Shown here: positions 9,601-20,212 of the stretch, in pieces
Layout: the number at the start of each line of letters is the position of its first letter
Numbering within the stretch: position 1 is the first letter of the stretch
NCBI GenBank assembly: GCA_951394045.1
Contig: OX595994.1
Coordinates: forward strand, 682,001 to 746,000
DNA from: Nitzschia sp. DOCU1
Lineage: Eukaryota; Bacillariophyta; Bacillariophyceae; Bacillariales; Bacillariaceae
Reading direction: 5' to 3'
DNA: 64,000 nucleotides
The notes under the pieces: model-generated
Told to the model about the DNA's origin: nothing
Seen by the model: the letters and a program-made list of their open reading frames with translations, nothing else
The model's database searches: none
Position numbers and translations under genes: made by a program

Positions 9601-12414
9601 TTTGCGCAGCCCCCATGGCACATTATTTAGCTTTGCACAAATCGAGGTTTCGATTTTCGCATCGTACTGTGTCTGTTCCCGTTTTCAGTACCGAATCATG
9701 GTTACTTGATCAAGAGTCCTCGGGCACCTTCCGATCCGTGGGTGGTAAGCCTACCTGGACTCACAAGGCGATGAACTATCTCTACCGAGATCCAACATTG
9801 AAAGATATGTCATTCTTTAAGTTTTATGAGATGACTGACGTAATGCCTATTGCAATGGCTGAAAAGAATTTCAACGAAGTCTACAGATTCACAACCAAAC
9901 ACCCCCTGCATGGTTGTTATGCAATTGCAATGGTCGCAGGAGACAGAGTGGGATATTTCCCTTGGAATTGGTTGGGCAGCACAAGTGATTGTGGAGGTTC
10001 ACTATTGAATTCGGAACTATCAAACAGCAATTTAGCTTTCTTTGGGGTAAGAGAGAAATATTGTCGAAGATTTTTAATGCTATTCAAACCTTTCCAAGAC
10101 TTTGATGAAATATTGGGTGCGCATGAAACATATCAAGAAGCCTTCCAGTCATTTTGGCACAACCTTAATCAGGATGATGATGACTACGAGCGTGAGGAAA
10201 TCAAGCGATATGCCAACAATGTCCAAGATATTCACAATTCGTTGCGCGTTGAAATGCCCATGGATGCCTTATCCTGCAGTACGGAGTTGGACATTTTGGA
10301 TGAAGGGGAGGTTGTAGATGATGAAGACGAGGGAGCGATGGCAAATACTCTACAAGCACAGGCGAACCTTGCGCAAGCTATGCTGGGCCTTGGTCGTGGC
10401 CACATGTCCAACACTGACCTTGATACGGTGGACCCCACCTTTGCTGGTATTGGCAACATAAGCAATGGGGTAGGGATTGATGATAATATTCTAACCTTTG
10501 AGCCTTCTGAACCCTCCGTGGCAGGAATTCAAGGGGAAGGCAGTGTAACTGCATCAATGAATACTGGTGTTACAGGAGGACGTTTCAGTTGTCACTTGGC
10601 ACAATTGAACACCCTTGTTGTGGCAAGCAATGGTGCAATGGGGCGATCCCTCAATTTACCTAAATATGCAACTGGATCCACTGCTTCAGTTATTAAATGG
10701 GGTAAAACGGATAAGCTTGATGCTGCACAACAACGCGCATTCGAAATATTGGCAGCATCTTACATCTTGTCATTTTATGCTGGAGCAACGGGGCCTGGTC
10801 ATTTTCGTGAGAAACTTCGTCTAGAAGAATTGGCGCAGACATGGCGACAAAAAGGGAACCCACTTGCGATGTTTGTTACTGGACCAGGTGGGGCTGGAAA
10901 GTGTAAGTTGATTATTACTGGGCAGAATGTACACCATCAAGTTTTGTTGCTAATTATAATGGTTGAGCACAGCAAGGATTTTGGAATCTCTCATGGCCTA
11001 TGCGCGTGCATTCAGTGGGCACCTTGGCCATCAATTCACAGCCAACACCATCCGACTCAGTGCCATTACTGGGTCTGCTGCCACGGCGATAACTGGTGAT
11101 ACTACCTGCCGCCAGTTTGGTTTGATGAAAAGAAGATTTGTTGATAGCGACAGGCTGGAATTCCTCGACACAAGGTTAAATGTTGTGGATGAAATCTCCT
11201 TTGCAACACAAAGTACATTAAAACAACTGAGTAAGCGTTTGCAAAGGCTGACAGAAAGCCCCCATTTGCCATATGGAAAAATTCCCATCCTTTTTCTGGG
11301 TGACTTCTGCCAATTGGATGGAATTGGCGGTGAACCCATATTTCATGGTGGTCCTAGTCCCCTTTGGCACCTATGCCTTACCCACATGGTCGAGCTTGAT
11401 GGTATGCATCGCTACAAGGATGATCCAGTTTTTGGACTCGCAATGGCGCAAGCGCGAGATGGCAATGATTCGGACCTGCGCAAATTATTACGGACACGCG
11501 AGATATACGACAACAATTTGACTGTTCCACAGAACCTCACGGCACGTTATGCTGTACATACTAACCGCAAACGTGCAGAAATCAATGCAAGTGTGGTGCG
11601 GACATATTTACGAAAGTTTCATTGTGCTGACCGTGCGCAGCCTATTCCAGAGGGTGCTGTGATCATTCGGAGTTCCGGAAAGTGGACTGTCACAAAGGGC
11701 GTAGTGAGCGATGTCCATCTCAAAGATTTGTGGGAATTCTGCTCAGATGCTGATGCAAGTACAAGAACATACAAGGTGGATCCTTTTCTTGCCCTCTTCC
11801 AAGGATGCGAATTGATGATGAGCGAAAACTTTGATGTGACACACGGGATAGCAAATGGGACTTGTGCCCAATTTGTTCGAGTGGTAACAAAACAACATGC
11901 AAGAATGGTTCCAATGAAAGTTCATGGGCGGTGGGTCAACACAGTGGATATCAAAGACGTTGATCACATCGTGTTGCGCTACGACACAATGCATGCGCCA
12001 GCATTTGTGGGGCAGTTTAAAATTTTTCCGACGACAAAACCTGTGACCGTAAACTTTCCTTGCCCAAAAGAAATGAGCTCTACTGGTCGCTCTAACCAAC
12101 AGATGGACCTTGGACACCTTTCTTGCGTTTTGAACTACGCAACCACAGTGCACAAATTGCAAGGGAAATCAGTTGATAATTTGGTAGTGGTGGAATGGTG
12201 CAAGACCCGTAACTGGGCATACGTGGTATTGTCAAGAGTACGCACGCTGGCAGGAATATTCTTGGTATCTGCGCTTCCTGACGATATTTCTTTTGCACCA
12301 TCCGAGCAATACCTTGCGATGATGGAATCATTTCGTGCTTCAATTTTGTCGACCGATCTTGGAGAAGAACAGATTGCATGCCTAGCTACTGAGTTGCCAG
12401 AAGATAATAACTAA
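6637..12414 (+). CDS. Helitron Rep/helicase (DUF6570, HUH Rep, PIF1-like helicase)
   Basis: Three exons (6637-7454, 7526-10902, 10973-12414) with 71- and 70-bp introns and GTAAGT donors give an uninterrupted 1878-aa protein. The N-terminal part (about residues 90-270) matches DUF6570 in character (LCSHCNTHF ... GGCHQHIKGWHTFYD). A Helitron-like Rep region follows, with the two-histidine metal motif LHGHFLLF (His619, His621) and a YVTGY pair (Tyr902, Tyr906) as the candidate catalytic tyrosines. The C-terminal superfamily 1 helicase has Walker A GPGGAGKS (about 1392-1399), DEIS (about 1471), GDFCQL and the late motif TTVHKLQGKS. It should nick, transfer and unwind DNA for rolling-circle transposition. 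The second intron splits the Walker A Ser codon. No frameshift or premature stop was found. Confidence 0.9.
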
Positions 12415-12445
12415 TGCACCTGCTTGTGCCACATGATTGAGTACA

Positions 12446-12460
12446 TGCACAATTTGTGCA
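12446..12460. repeat. Short inverted repeat after the Helitron stop
   Basis: TGCACAA and TTGTGCA flank one base, 31 bp after the TAA. It could be the Helitron 3' terminal hairpin or part of a transcription end. The arms resemble the GCACA/TGTGC arms in the 51-bp duplication upstream. Confidence 0.5.
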
Positions 12461-12476
12461 ACATATAGTTTACTAA

Positions 12477-13115
12477 AGTGTAACGAGCGGATTTTTCACT
12501 GTACAATACATGCGGCATAGTAGGCATTGTAATTGCGTAGGTTATTAGGAATGATCTGTGCGCCAATCCACGTGTCCCAACAACGGTTTTTATTCATCGG
12601 TATACCTGTCTGAATGCAAGTCCTATGTCCAACCCAATCACGTCGTATGTCAAGAATTGTGACAGGGGGGTCGCGTTCTTCTTCTAAGTAGACAGACGCG
12701 CACGTGCTCGGTTTGTAAGTACTGCGAGGATGGCAGGAGAGCAAGCCCACCATACACATATTGTATTTGATAATCGTAAAAACGGTGATATTTTTTTCTG
12801 TTTAGGGAAGGCTATATAAAAATTTGAAATGCGATCTAAAAAATGAACCAAGGGGGTCCCTCCCCAAACCCCTCCTATTCTGGCGAGCTGGACAGCCTCG
12901 GATTTTGCTCCGCCGCAGGGTTGGTCGTCGGAGTCAAATTCCGGCGGGCCCGCCACTATGACACTAATTTTCAACGTACGCGTCACGAATTCTCTGACGT
13001 CACCCTTTTTCGTGGCATCATCCTCACAGATTGACAGATTGAGACAGATCTGACATCCATTTTCACGAAGAAAAAGATTCCTTTCTCATTCCTCTCCGTT
13101 TCTCAATTTCATTCG
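12477..13115. other. Intergenic, no gene recognised
   Basis: About 640 bp between the Helitron and the phosphatase gene. The first half is AT-rich. It contains a run of T (12791-12797) and a TATATAAAA-like sequence near 12812. No coding frame with domain features was found. Confidence 0.4.
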
Positions 13116-14225
13116 ATGTCCAACGCCACAACGAAGAAGGCAACCACAACAACAAAGATGTTATCGCAATTGATTGCGATTCGTTTCCTGTTGGTGTCCT
13201 TCAGTCTATTGACAATCAAGTGCGCTTCATGGCCGTCAAATCCGTCAAATACAGTTCGCGCTAACGCCATGAAAGGGCGGTCGACCTCCAATCTCAAGGC
13301 GACGTCATCGTCAGATCCCACTGCAACTATGACGACGAAATCCATCCAAAATTTTCGAAGGGCGGCCTGTCTTAAAGACATTTACCGATGTGCTTCCCCG
13401 GATATGTTGGGCGAAAAGATCATGGAACAGGGAGAGTCCTCCCTCGATCGGAATGATAACTTTGTCTTAAACCAGGTCGGTCTTGTGCTGGATCTTAGAT
13501 CGCCAAGTGAACGTCAGGAATTTTCCTCTCAAATGTGGATGAAGCGAGCGGCCATGACAGTGATTGAGACGGACCAGACCTATACGCCTACTAACCGACG
13601 ATGTGTCGTAAGAATCGATGTCTTGTCACCTTCAAAGTTCATGACTTACATTGAGGAGAACTGGTTGACGCCTGCGGAGCGCGCCAAGGCGACATGGTAC
13701 AAGCTCATGGACGGTCAAAAGCTCCATGAGTTGCGCATTGACAGGCTAAACGAACGAGGGCTTGCTGGGTTGAATGAAGCCATTTTGGAAACGGGCAAGT
13801 CCGAGATCTTGCGTGCACTTCAAACGATAACGGAACACCTCGAGGTCAATCCTGGCCAAAAAGCCATCATCCATTGTGTTCAAGGCAAAGACAGGACCGG
13901 AATGCTAGTAATGCTCTTGCAGTCACTTATCGGGGTTCCAGATGCCGCGATTGTGGCCGACTACTTTCAAAGCAACGATGGACTACTAGCCGACAACGAG
14001 GGCTCGGCGGCCGCGAATGAAATTCAAGCCAGAGGACGAATCGACCGCCGAATCTTCTCGGGTACAAATCCACAAGCAATGCTCGCTACACTCCAATATC
14101 TCCGTCAAAAGTATGGATCTGTCTCCCCTGGATACTTGGATGCTATCGGCTTTAATGCCAACTGGAGGCGACGGCTAAGTTCCGTGTTAATTCCCGACCA
14201 AGGTCCTCCTGTTAGTAGACTATAA
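13116..14225 (+). CDS. Tyrosine phosphatase family protein (Y_phosphatase3-like)
   Basis: A single exon of 369 residues. The P-loop HCVQGKDRTG (Cys254, Arg260) gives the CX5R signature of protein tyrosine/dual-specificity or lipid phosphatases. The Lys-Asp after Gly is characteristic of the bacterial/fungal LipA/MptpB-like and Y_phosphatase3 group, which can act on phosphoinositides as well as phosphotyrosine. Upstream features fit the fold (VGLVLDLRSPSERQEF, with the family Asp-Leu-Arg). Residues 15-37 are hydrophobic (MLSQLIAIRFLLVSFSLL), which would be a signal peptide or anchor, especially if translation begins at Met15 (13158). The region between the signal and the domain is Ser/Thr-rich. 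Substrate is unknown. Confidence 0.8.
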   Translation: MSNATTKKATTTTKMLSQLIAIRFLLVSFSLLTIKCASWPSNPSNTVRANAMKGRSTSNLKATSSSDPTATMTTKSIQNFRRAACLKDIYRCASPDMLGEKIMEQGESSLDRNDNFVLNQVGLVLDLRSPSERQEFSSQMWMKRAAMTVIETDQTYTPTNRRCVVRIDVLSPSKFMTYIEENWLTPAERAKATWYKLMDGQKLHELRIDRLNERGLAGLNEAILETGKSEILRALQTITEHLEVNPGQKAIIHCVQGKDRTGMLVMLLQSLIGVPDAAIVADYFQSNDGLLADNEGSAAANEIQARGRIDRRIFSGTNPQAMLATLQYLRQKYGSVSPGYLDAIGFNANWRRRLSSVLIPDQGPPVSRL

Positions 14226-14965
14226 ACCACCACACCGAACATCGAGGCAGAAACTAATTTAGGAAACCGACATCATCCATACCGGTGGTCTCCTGACGGA
14301 AGCAAATTTTATCCCGCCCACTCCACAGCAGAGAGATTGTTGAACCGGAACAATATCCAACGAAGAGTCGTCATGCGGCACAATCCAAACAATCCAAAGA
14401 ATATTCCTGGAGAACCACAAAGGAACGCTTTTTTTGAGCGGATTGCAAACAAACGGAGCAGTCGGGATACTTGAAAGTGAGTTTTGGAACGACGACACAC
14501 GACGTGAGGGATATGCGAAAGGAGTGGAGCCCCGTGACATGACGGCCGACCTCTACTTTACTGCCAATGGCATTTTAGTAGTAGCAACGATACACCGGAC
14601 GACGACAAATTGAGTCTAATGACGACAGCCGAGCGATTCTAGTAGTCGATCATAAGCAGCAAATTGTCGGAGAGAAACAGGCTGTCTGGTGCCTGCCGCC
14701 CAAGAACGGTGCTGAATAAAAGGCGGCGAAGCGTCATCGACGGCCACCACCGTGCGTGATTATGGCATTCAAGAAATAATAAATGCTGCTGGTGCTCCTT
14801 TTTCATCGGGGTGTGAGGATGAGATTTTTGGTGGACATTTCACTGTCGAATGGATCACTACGACAGGGGCGGTGTTGGTGCCTCTGATGGAAATTAGGAA
14901 CCTGATCCCCAGCAGGATACAAAAGAAGAATCTCCAGGCAATCCTACTATATCTTCTACTCATAG
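14226..14965. other. Intergenic or decayed 5' part of the SET pseudogene
   Basis: 740 bp with no recognisable coding frame. If the downstream SET gene was once complete, its N-terminal part (SET-N, MYND) may have decayed here, but no MYND cysteine pattern was seen. Confidence 0.4.
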
Positions 14966-15841
14966 AGAGGGTGCATTTTCTATTTTGCTTGCATTGCCGC
15001 CCGAGATATCCCTCAACACGCGTTGATTCATCAAGAACGTTTGACGTTGCAAGGTGAACAAATCTGGAAGGCCGACGACTGCTATGAATCGAGTGAACAC
15101 CCATGTCAACAAGACGATGATGCCTACTTGCAACATTCCTGTGGATTATGCCGAACTCATCTTTGGAAGTTGCACGATCAAAGTCATGAAGGAGACGGTA
15201 GCAGTCCTTCTGCTGTGGATAATTCAACAACGCGTACCAGTCGTCGTCGTCTCATGGGCACTGTGTACTCCAATGCCTTTTGCAATATCGAGTTGGGATC
15301 CGAACCATGTTTGTTTGTCGGTGCTACCAGTCGACTCAATCATTCGTGTCGCCCCAATGTCGGCTTTTCGTTCGGGGGGTATTGCATACGATTGTTTACT
15401 ACCCGCAACATCCAGCAGGGTGGAGAATTGTGTTTGTGTTATTGTAATATGGCCTTTCATCATTCGACTCGTGTCCGAAAGATCTTTTTGAAACACAAGT
15501 ATCAATTTGATTGTCAATGCGCAGCGTGCTTTACTTCGAGTCAAACAAGTGATGCACGATGACGACGGATTGGACGATTGACACAACACTTGGCCTTAGT
15601 AGTAGATGGCGCCAACTTTTTATACGATGACACGTCTGAACAAGCAGTGCAACAAATTGCGTGATAAGAAAGCGTACAAGATGACGACGACGATATTATT
15701 GCGGATGTTGCGCTGTCTCGGCAGTTGAATCGACTAATCGAGTACATGGAACTGCTACGTATTGAAGGACTCGACTACGATCAACTACAATGCTCGGAAC
15801 TAGCCTATCATGATCTGTCGATTGCAATACAGCAGCAGTGA
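14966..15841 (+). pseudogene. SET-domain protein pseudogene (SMYD-like), three in-frame stops
   Basis: The frame ending at 15562 encodes the second half of a SET domain: ARDIP, then the catalytic-core motif SRLNHSCRPN, then GGELCLCYCN, and a post-SET-like Cys cluster FDCQCAAC. This architecture is typical of SMYD-type lysine methyltransferases. The same frame continues past TGA 15560-15562 with coding-like sequence (LTQHLALVVDGANFLYDD), is broken again by adjacent TGA and TAA at 15662-15667, and resumes with an alpha-helical tail (SRQLNRLIEYMELLRIEGLD) ending at TGA 15841. No frameshift is needed, only nonsense codons, so this looks like a recently inactivated gene. The N-terminal half of the SET domain is not visible and the frame is blocked by TAG at 14963. 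A spliced or truncated functional gene is less likely but not excluded. Confidence 0.65.
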
Positions 15842-16279
15842 TTGTCGCTTCCGAGAAGCAGTTATGCTGAGCTAGCTTCGTTTAGACCTCCAGAATAGCT
15901 GATTGTCGACTTCTTTTATGGTACTATTGTTGTTGTTGCATGGGTCATCAGACGATATGAGATGTAGCAATAAACTACCGTAGCAAAAAGCGCTCCGACG
16001 GTTGTTCGTCTTGGAGGGAGAAGCTCCTTCGCCAAGCAAGGATGCCTTCCTTTCGGTTGGTACCTGGTACACAATTCTACGTGTTATTTACGACTACGCG
16101 CCTGCCTCCCCATCAATGATTCTACAATGCGCGCAGGCCCACCCGTTCGCAAATGTGCCTGATGACGTTGCCCATGTACGGTAGGTAGACTCTTTGGTCG
16201 CATCAGTCAACCACAACTGACGACTTCTCCGACCACCACCGCCGTTCGAGAGACAGAGTGGTTCGCTTCCTATCTTTTC
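15842..16279. promoter_or_regulatory. Intergenic region upstream of DPM1
   Basis: 438 bp with no gene. It contains one copy of the near-palindrome TACCTGGTA (16061-16069), which recurs in other intergenic stretches of this window. Probably the DPM1 promoter. Confidence 0.4.
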
Positions 16280-16375
16280 ATGGCCATGCATGTCCTTCAG
16301 CATACCTCATGGCAGTCAGGAGCAGCCACACTACTTCCCTTGCCTCTTCTTTTTGCCTTGCATGTTGATTCATCC

Positions 16376-17086
16376 ATGTTATACTCTGTAATTCTTCCCA
16401 CCTATAACGAGCGTGAAAACCTCCCGATCATTTACTATCTTTTGGACAAGACGTTCAATGAAGCGAAGTTAGAATACGAGGTTGTCATTGTCGATGATTC
16501 ATCTCCTGATAACACCTTGGAAGTGGCACAGGCGATTCAAAAGTCTTTCGGGGAAAAACATGTTACGATTGTTTCTCGAAAGGGTAAGCTGGGGTTGGGG
16601 ACGGCATATATAGCTGGTCTCAAAGCTGCCAAGGGCGATCGCATCATTTTGATGGATGCCGACCTTTCGCATCATCCGAAATTCATCCCGAAAATGGTGG
16701 CACTCATGGATTCGACAAAGAAAGAAATCATTACTGGTACAAGATATGCTCTTGGAGGAGGCGTGTACGGCTGGGACTTTAAACGCAAGCTGACTAGCAA
16801 AGGCGCAAACTTTCTGGCGGATTTCTTGTTGAATCCTGGCGTGTCGGATTTGACTGGAAGCTTCCGATTATACGAACGTCGTGTTCTGGAAGAAGTGCTA
16901 CCAAAGATTCAGTGCAAAGGATATGCCTTTCAAATGGAGATTATTGTTCGATCGAAGAAGGCTGGCTTTTCGGTAGGAGAAGTTCCAATCAGCTTTGTTG
17001 ATCGTATCTACGGGGAATCGAAACTCGGCGCCAAGGAAATCGTAATGTATCTGCAAGGCCTCTTGACACTTTTCTTTACTACCTAA
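16376..17086 (+). CDS. DPM1: Dolichol-phosphate mannosyltransferase catalytic subunit
   Basis: A GT2 glycosyltransferase that transfers mannose from GDP-mannose to dolichol phosphate at the cytosolic face of the ER, supplying N-glycan, GPI and O-mannose pathways. From the chosen Met, 236 residues begin [14 protein letters not shown] (the canonical family start) and include [12 protein letters not shown], the metal-binding MDADLSHHP and the conserved GSFRLYERR. No C-terminal membrane helices are present, so it is of the human type that depends on DPM2/DPM3-like partners (family knowledge). The frame is open to an earlier ATG at 16280, which would add a 32-residue hydrophobic leader. The internal start was preferred because the protein then aligns with the family from its first residues. 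Confidence 0.93.
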   Translation: MLYSVILPTYNERENLPIIYYLLDKTFNEAKLEYEVVIVDDSSPDNTLEVAQAIQKSFGEKHVTIVSRKGKLGLGTAYIAGLKAAKGDRIILMDADLSHHPKFIPKMVALMDSTKKEIITGTRYALGGGVYGWDFKRKLTSKGANFLADFLLNPGVSDLTGSFRLYERRVLEEVLPKIQCKGYAFQMEIIVRSKKAGFSVGEVPISFVDRIYGESKLGAKEIVMYLQGLLTLFFTT

Positions 17087-17161
17087 CGTAGCAGTATAAC
17101 ACTACAATATAGATGATATCGAATTGTATCCTCGAAGTAGCTAAATAGTCGTATCACGTCT

Positions 17162-18447
17162 TTAATGCACACCAATGATCTTTTCAGGGCTCGAAGAGGC
17201 ATGGCTTCTATACATGGCATCAATAGTCTGCACAGACCGAAGCCCGTCCATGACACTAGCTCCCTCGTAAACATTCTGGTTTCCACAGCACAGCTGGACA
17301 AAGTTCTGTAACGATTCGGGGCCGGATCCTACGTTGTCCAAGTTTTCAAAGACAAACTCATTGTGAATGACTTCCACCCCTCCGTCCGGGTTTCGAATTT
17401 CAAGCCGGCCCGAAGAAGGCTCCCGATCATTTCCTTCATAATGGAGGCTAGCCTTGTCTCCATAAACCTCGATTTGCGCTTTCTTTGGCACGGGCGGATG
17501 CGAATGTGCGTTTCCAGGGAGAAGACTCGTTCCCGAAACACTTAGAACCGCCAATTCGTTGGACGCACCGTCAACTCCCTCCATTCCATCCAAGCATCGA
17601 ATTGTCGCACCAAACGAAATGTCCGCACCCGTCTTTGGTGAGTGTGTCAAAGATGCAAAGACATCTACGGGCTCCAACATGGGACAAATGTGGTAGATGA
17701 ACGCAAACAGATGACTTGATTGGCCCCAAGCAAATCCGTTCCCCAGCATTCCATTCGAAGGCTCGTTCCAGCCCTTACACGCGGGATCTTCAAAGATCCA
17801 TTTAAGAGGAGAAGCAAAGAATGCCGTCACATGGCGGATGCGTCCCAGTCGCCCCGAGGTAATGATTTCCCGGGCCAACTTCGTTTGTTCCCGATAGTTA
17901 GCTGAATGATTCACCCAAAATTTGGACTTTCCATCGCGCCCATTCACCATCTTGTAAAGTTCAATAGCATGCTGGATATCCGTACTCATGGGCTTTTCCA
18001 TCAAAATGTGAAGAGGTCGATCTTCTCCAGCTTCTCGTCGTCGATCAAGTTCTCCTACTACTTCTTGGCAAACTCCGTAATGCGTCGCATGCGGCGTCGC
18101 AATCAAAACTCCATCCAATTCCGGTCCAACGGCATTCAACATTTCCACGGTGGACGAAAAGATTCTTGTCTTGTACTTTTCTCTCAGCACCTCCAGCGGT
18201 TCAAGATCAGGATTCAGATTGGATTTTGGGTGGGGTGACGTGTCGACGATCGCCATAATGTTAGCATCCGGATTATGATCCAACGAAGGCAAATGCCAGC
18301 CCTCTGAAACATTGCGAAAGAAAGGATCGGAAACTGTTAGAAACACATAGCACGATGGCAAGATGATTGAAGATGCCTTACGCATCACGTACGTGTCCAC
18401 CATCCTGCGCCGATGACAGCAATATTCGCGATCTTTTTGTCCGTCAT
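17162..18447 (-). CDS. Gfo/Idh/MocA family NAD(P)-dependent oxidoreductase
   Basis: Two exons: 18447-18393 (55 nt) and 18303-17162, with an 89-bp intron (GTACGT donor), giving 398 residues. Exon 1 encodes the start of the Rossmann fold (IANIAVIGAGWW), and splicing joins it to TQGWHLPSLDHNPDANIMAIVD, restoring the dinucleotide-binding domain. The EKP motif with the catalytic Lys (LMEKPMSTD) and the C-terminal alpha/beta substrate domain follow. The family oxidises or reduces sugars, inositols or related compounds; the substrate cannot be told from sequence. No targeting peptide is evident, so it is probably cytosolic. Its start lies about 200 bp from the Copia insertion, which therefore sits in its promoter region. 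Confidence 0.85.
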
Positions 18448-18655
18448 TTTAGAGAAGTCAGTGTTGTATTTGTCAACTCTTTATTCAAAAGCCTACAGGC
18501 TCTGCAATGAAATCGACGCTTACTTCGACACCTTCCTCTCACACTCTTCACGTGATTGAATTATTCAGCAGCTGTAATGGTCCCGACGGGGAGACGAGGG
18601 GACAACAAGATCCATGGAACTATGATTTGATGATGCCGCGCTCGATTATCGCGTG

Positions 18656-18984
18656 TGTCAGAAATGACTCGTCTGTCTGTCAGCCGTTATGGTGGAATAC
18701 CTGGAATCATGTGAATCGGATAATGTTTCCGTTACTACAGTGCGCAACGGACTTACGTCAGTACTACTGGGCGATACAACTATGATGGATCTAGAAGTTG
18801 ATTGGATATGGTAATGAAGGAGCGATGGTATATGTTATATGGTTATGAAATGAAAAGATGATTATTCAGCGAAGATAAGTCGAAGGGAGACAAGATACAA
18901 GCAAATAGCGATAAGACCTTCTACTAGTAGTTATTATTTTGTGGAACAAGAGTTTAGAACCCAAAAGTACGGGAATTTCCAACA
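18656..18984 (+). repeat. Copia 5' LTR
   Basis: 329 bp, TGTCAG to CCAACA, with no difference seen from the right LTR. It should contain the element promoter. It is followed directly by a 12-bp perfect palindrome where the primer-binding site is expected. Confidence 0.95.
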
Positions 18985-18996
18985 CGATTATAATCG
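18985..18996. repeat. Perfect palindrome at the expected primer-binding site
   Basis: CGATTATAATCG begins at the first base after the LTR. A typical initiator-Met half-tRNA primer-binding sequence was not recognised here. Confidence 0.6.
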
Positions 18997-19159
18997 TCAG
19001 GCCTGGGAAATCTACTTTTGAGTTTGTGAACATCAAGAGGTTACCAACACGGGAAGGATAGTACCTGTTGACGACGATCGGCACGAGAACGATAGTATCT
19101 GTCGAGAGCGGTTGAAACGAAATCGCGTGTTATTTTGGTTAAGGAAAGCCTGCTGAAAG

Positions 19160-20212
19160 ATGGCAGACGAGGATAAGAGTTCGATTAAGATTGCCCCATT
19201 CTCTGGGAAGCAGACTGATTGGCCAGTCTGGAGAGAGAAGTTCATGGCCCGAGCACGTCGTAAGGGCTATAAGAACATTCTAATTGGGAAAGATAAAGCG
19301 CCAGATGATTCTGAGGTGCTCGACAAAACAAAAGACAGCGACAAGCCGAAGATTGCACTTCGCGACGCCAACGAGACGGCTTATGAAGCTCTACTTCTCC
19401 TAATTGATGGGGAACAAGCCACTGGTCGCGTTGCTTTCAACATTGTTCGTGGTTCTAAGACGGAAGAGTTGGCCGATGGCGACGCCGCTCTCGCTTGGAA
19501 GCGCCTGTGCGACAAGTATGAGCCGAAGAGCGCGCCGTCTCGACTTGCTCTAAAGAACGAATTTAACACGAAGGTGCTGAAAAATGCAAACCAAGATCCC
19601 GACATCTGGCTGACTGAGTTGGAAGACCTTCGAGTTCAACTCTTGAACGCTGGGTCGAAGATGACAGACGATGAACTACTCGAACATGTCCTAAACAACC
19701 TCCCCAAGGAGTATGAGGTTGTGGTCTCGAAGCTGGAGGACAGACTTGGCGCCTCTAGCAACCCTTTGACGATTGAAGACGTCCGTGCGGAGCTAACCCT
19801 AAAGTTCCAACGCCTATCGAAAGGAAAGGGACGATCGGGAGAAAACAATGGCGGCGATGGTCATGAGACCGCCCTATTTGCTGGTGGTTTCAAGGGCAAG
19901 TGCAATGGCTGCGGCGAGTGGGGACACAAACGAGCCGATTGTCCAAGGAAAGGAAATGGCGGCATCAGCAATAACAATTCAGGTGGTGGAAAGTTCACTG
20001 GCAAGTGCCACTATTGCAAGAAAGTTGGGCACAAGGCCGCCAACTGTCGAAAGAAGCAAGCGGATCAAGGGAAAGGCGGCGAGCAAGCGAATATGGCTGT
20101 CGATTCGAACGGCGGAAATGAAACCGAAACTTTGGAGCTCGCTTTTATGGAGCCGAAGACGACAAGGAATCGAACCTCTGGGTCGGTGATAGCGGCAACA
20201 GCTTTCACCTGA
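19160..20212 (+). CDS. gag: Copia Gag with two CCHC zinc knuckles
   Basis: 350 residues from ATG 19160. The N-terminus (IAPFSGKQTDWPVWREKF) is the typical UBN2-type Copia Gag, followed by WKRLCDKYEPKSAPSR. Two CX2CX4HX4C knuckles are present, CNGCGEWGHKRADC and CHYCKKVGHKAANC, for packaging RNA. The last residues run out of register with the family: the natural continuation (ESNLWVGDSGNS, protease) is in the -1 frame. So Pol is made either by -1 frameshifting in the overlap 20122-20212 or after a one-base loss in this copy. Confidence 0.92.
   Translation: MADEDKSSIKIAPFSGKQTDWPVWREKFMARARRKGYKNILIGKDKAPDDSEVLDKTKDSDKPKIALRDANETAYEALLLLIDGEQATGRVAFNIVRGSKTEELADGDAALAWKRLCDKYEPKSAPSRLALKNEFNTKVLKNANQDPDIWLTELEDLRVQLLNAGSKMTDDELLEHVLNNLPKEYEVVVSKLEDRLGASSNPLTIEDVRAELTLKFQRLSKGKGRSGENNGGDGHETALFAGGFKGKCNGCGEWGHKRADCPRKGNGGISNNNSGGGKFTGKCHYCKKVGHKAANCRKKQADQGKGGEQANMAVDSNGGNETETLELAFMEPKTTRNRTSGSVIAATAFT

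Larger units (their letters stand above)
6299..12476 (+). mobile_element. Autonomous Helitron (boundaries tentative)
   Basis: The identity rests on the encoded Rep/helicase (6637-12414). Boundaries are inferred from family features: 5' TC (TCTCTAG at 6299, preceded by A) and a 3' CTRR (CTAA 12473-12476) lying 12 nt after a hairpin (12446-12460). The expected T after the 3' end is absent (the base is A), so the ends may lie elsewhere. Helitrons make no target-site duplication, so the borders cannot be proven from one copy. Confidence 0.55.

Noticed and set aside
14752..15057. Plus-strand 101-codon frame before the SET region
   Set aside because: Different frame from the SET homology and no recognisable domain.
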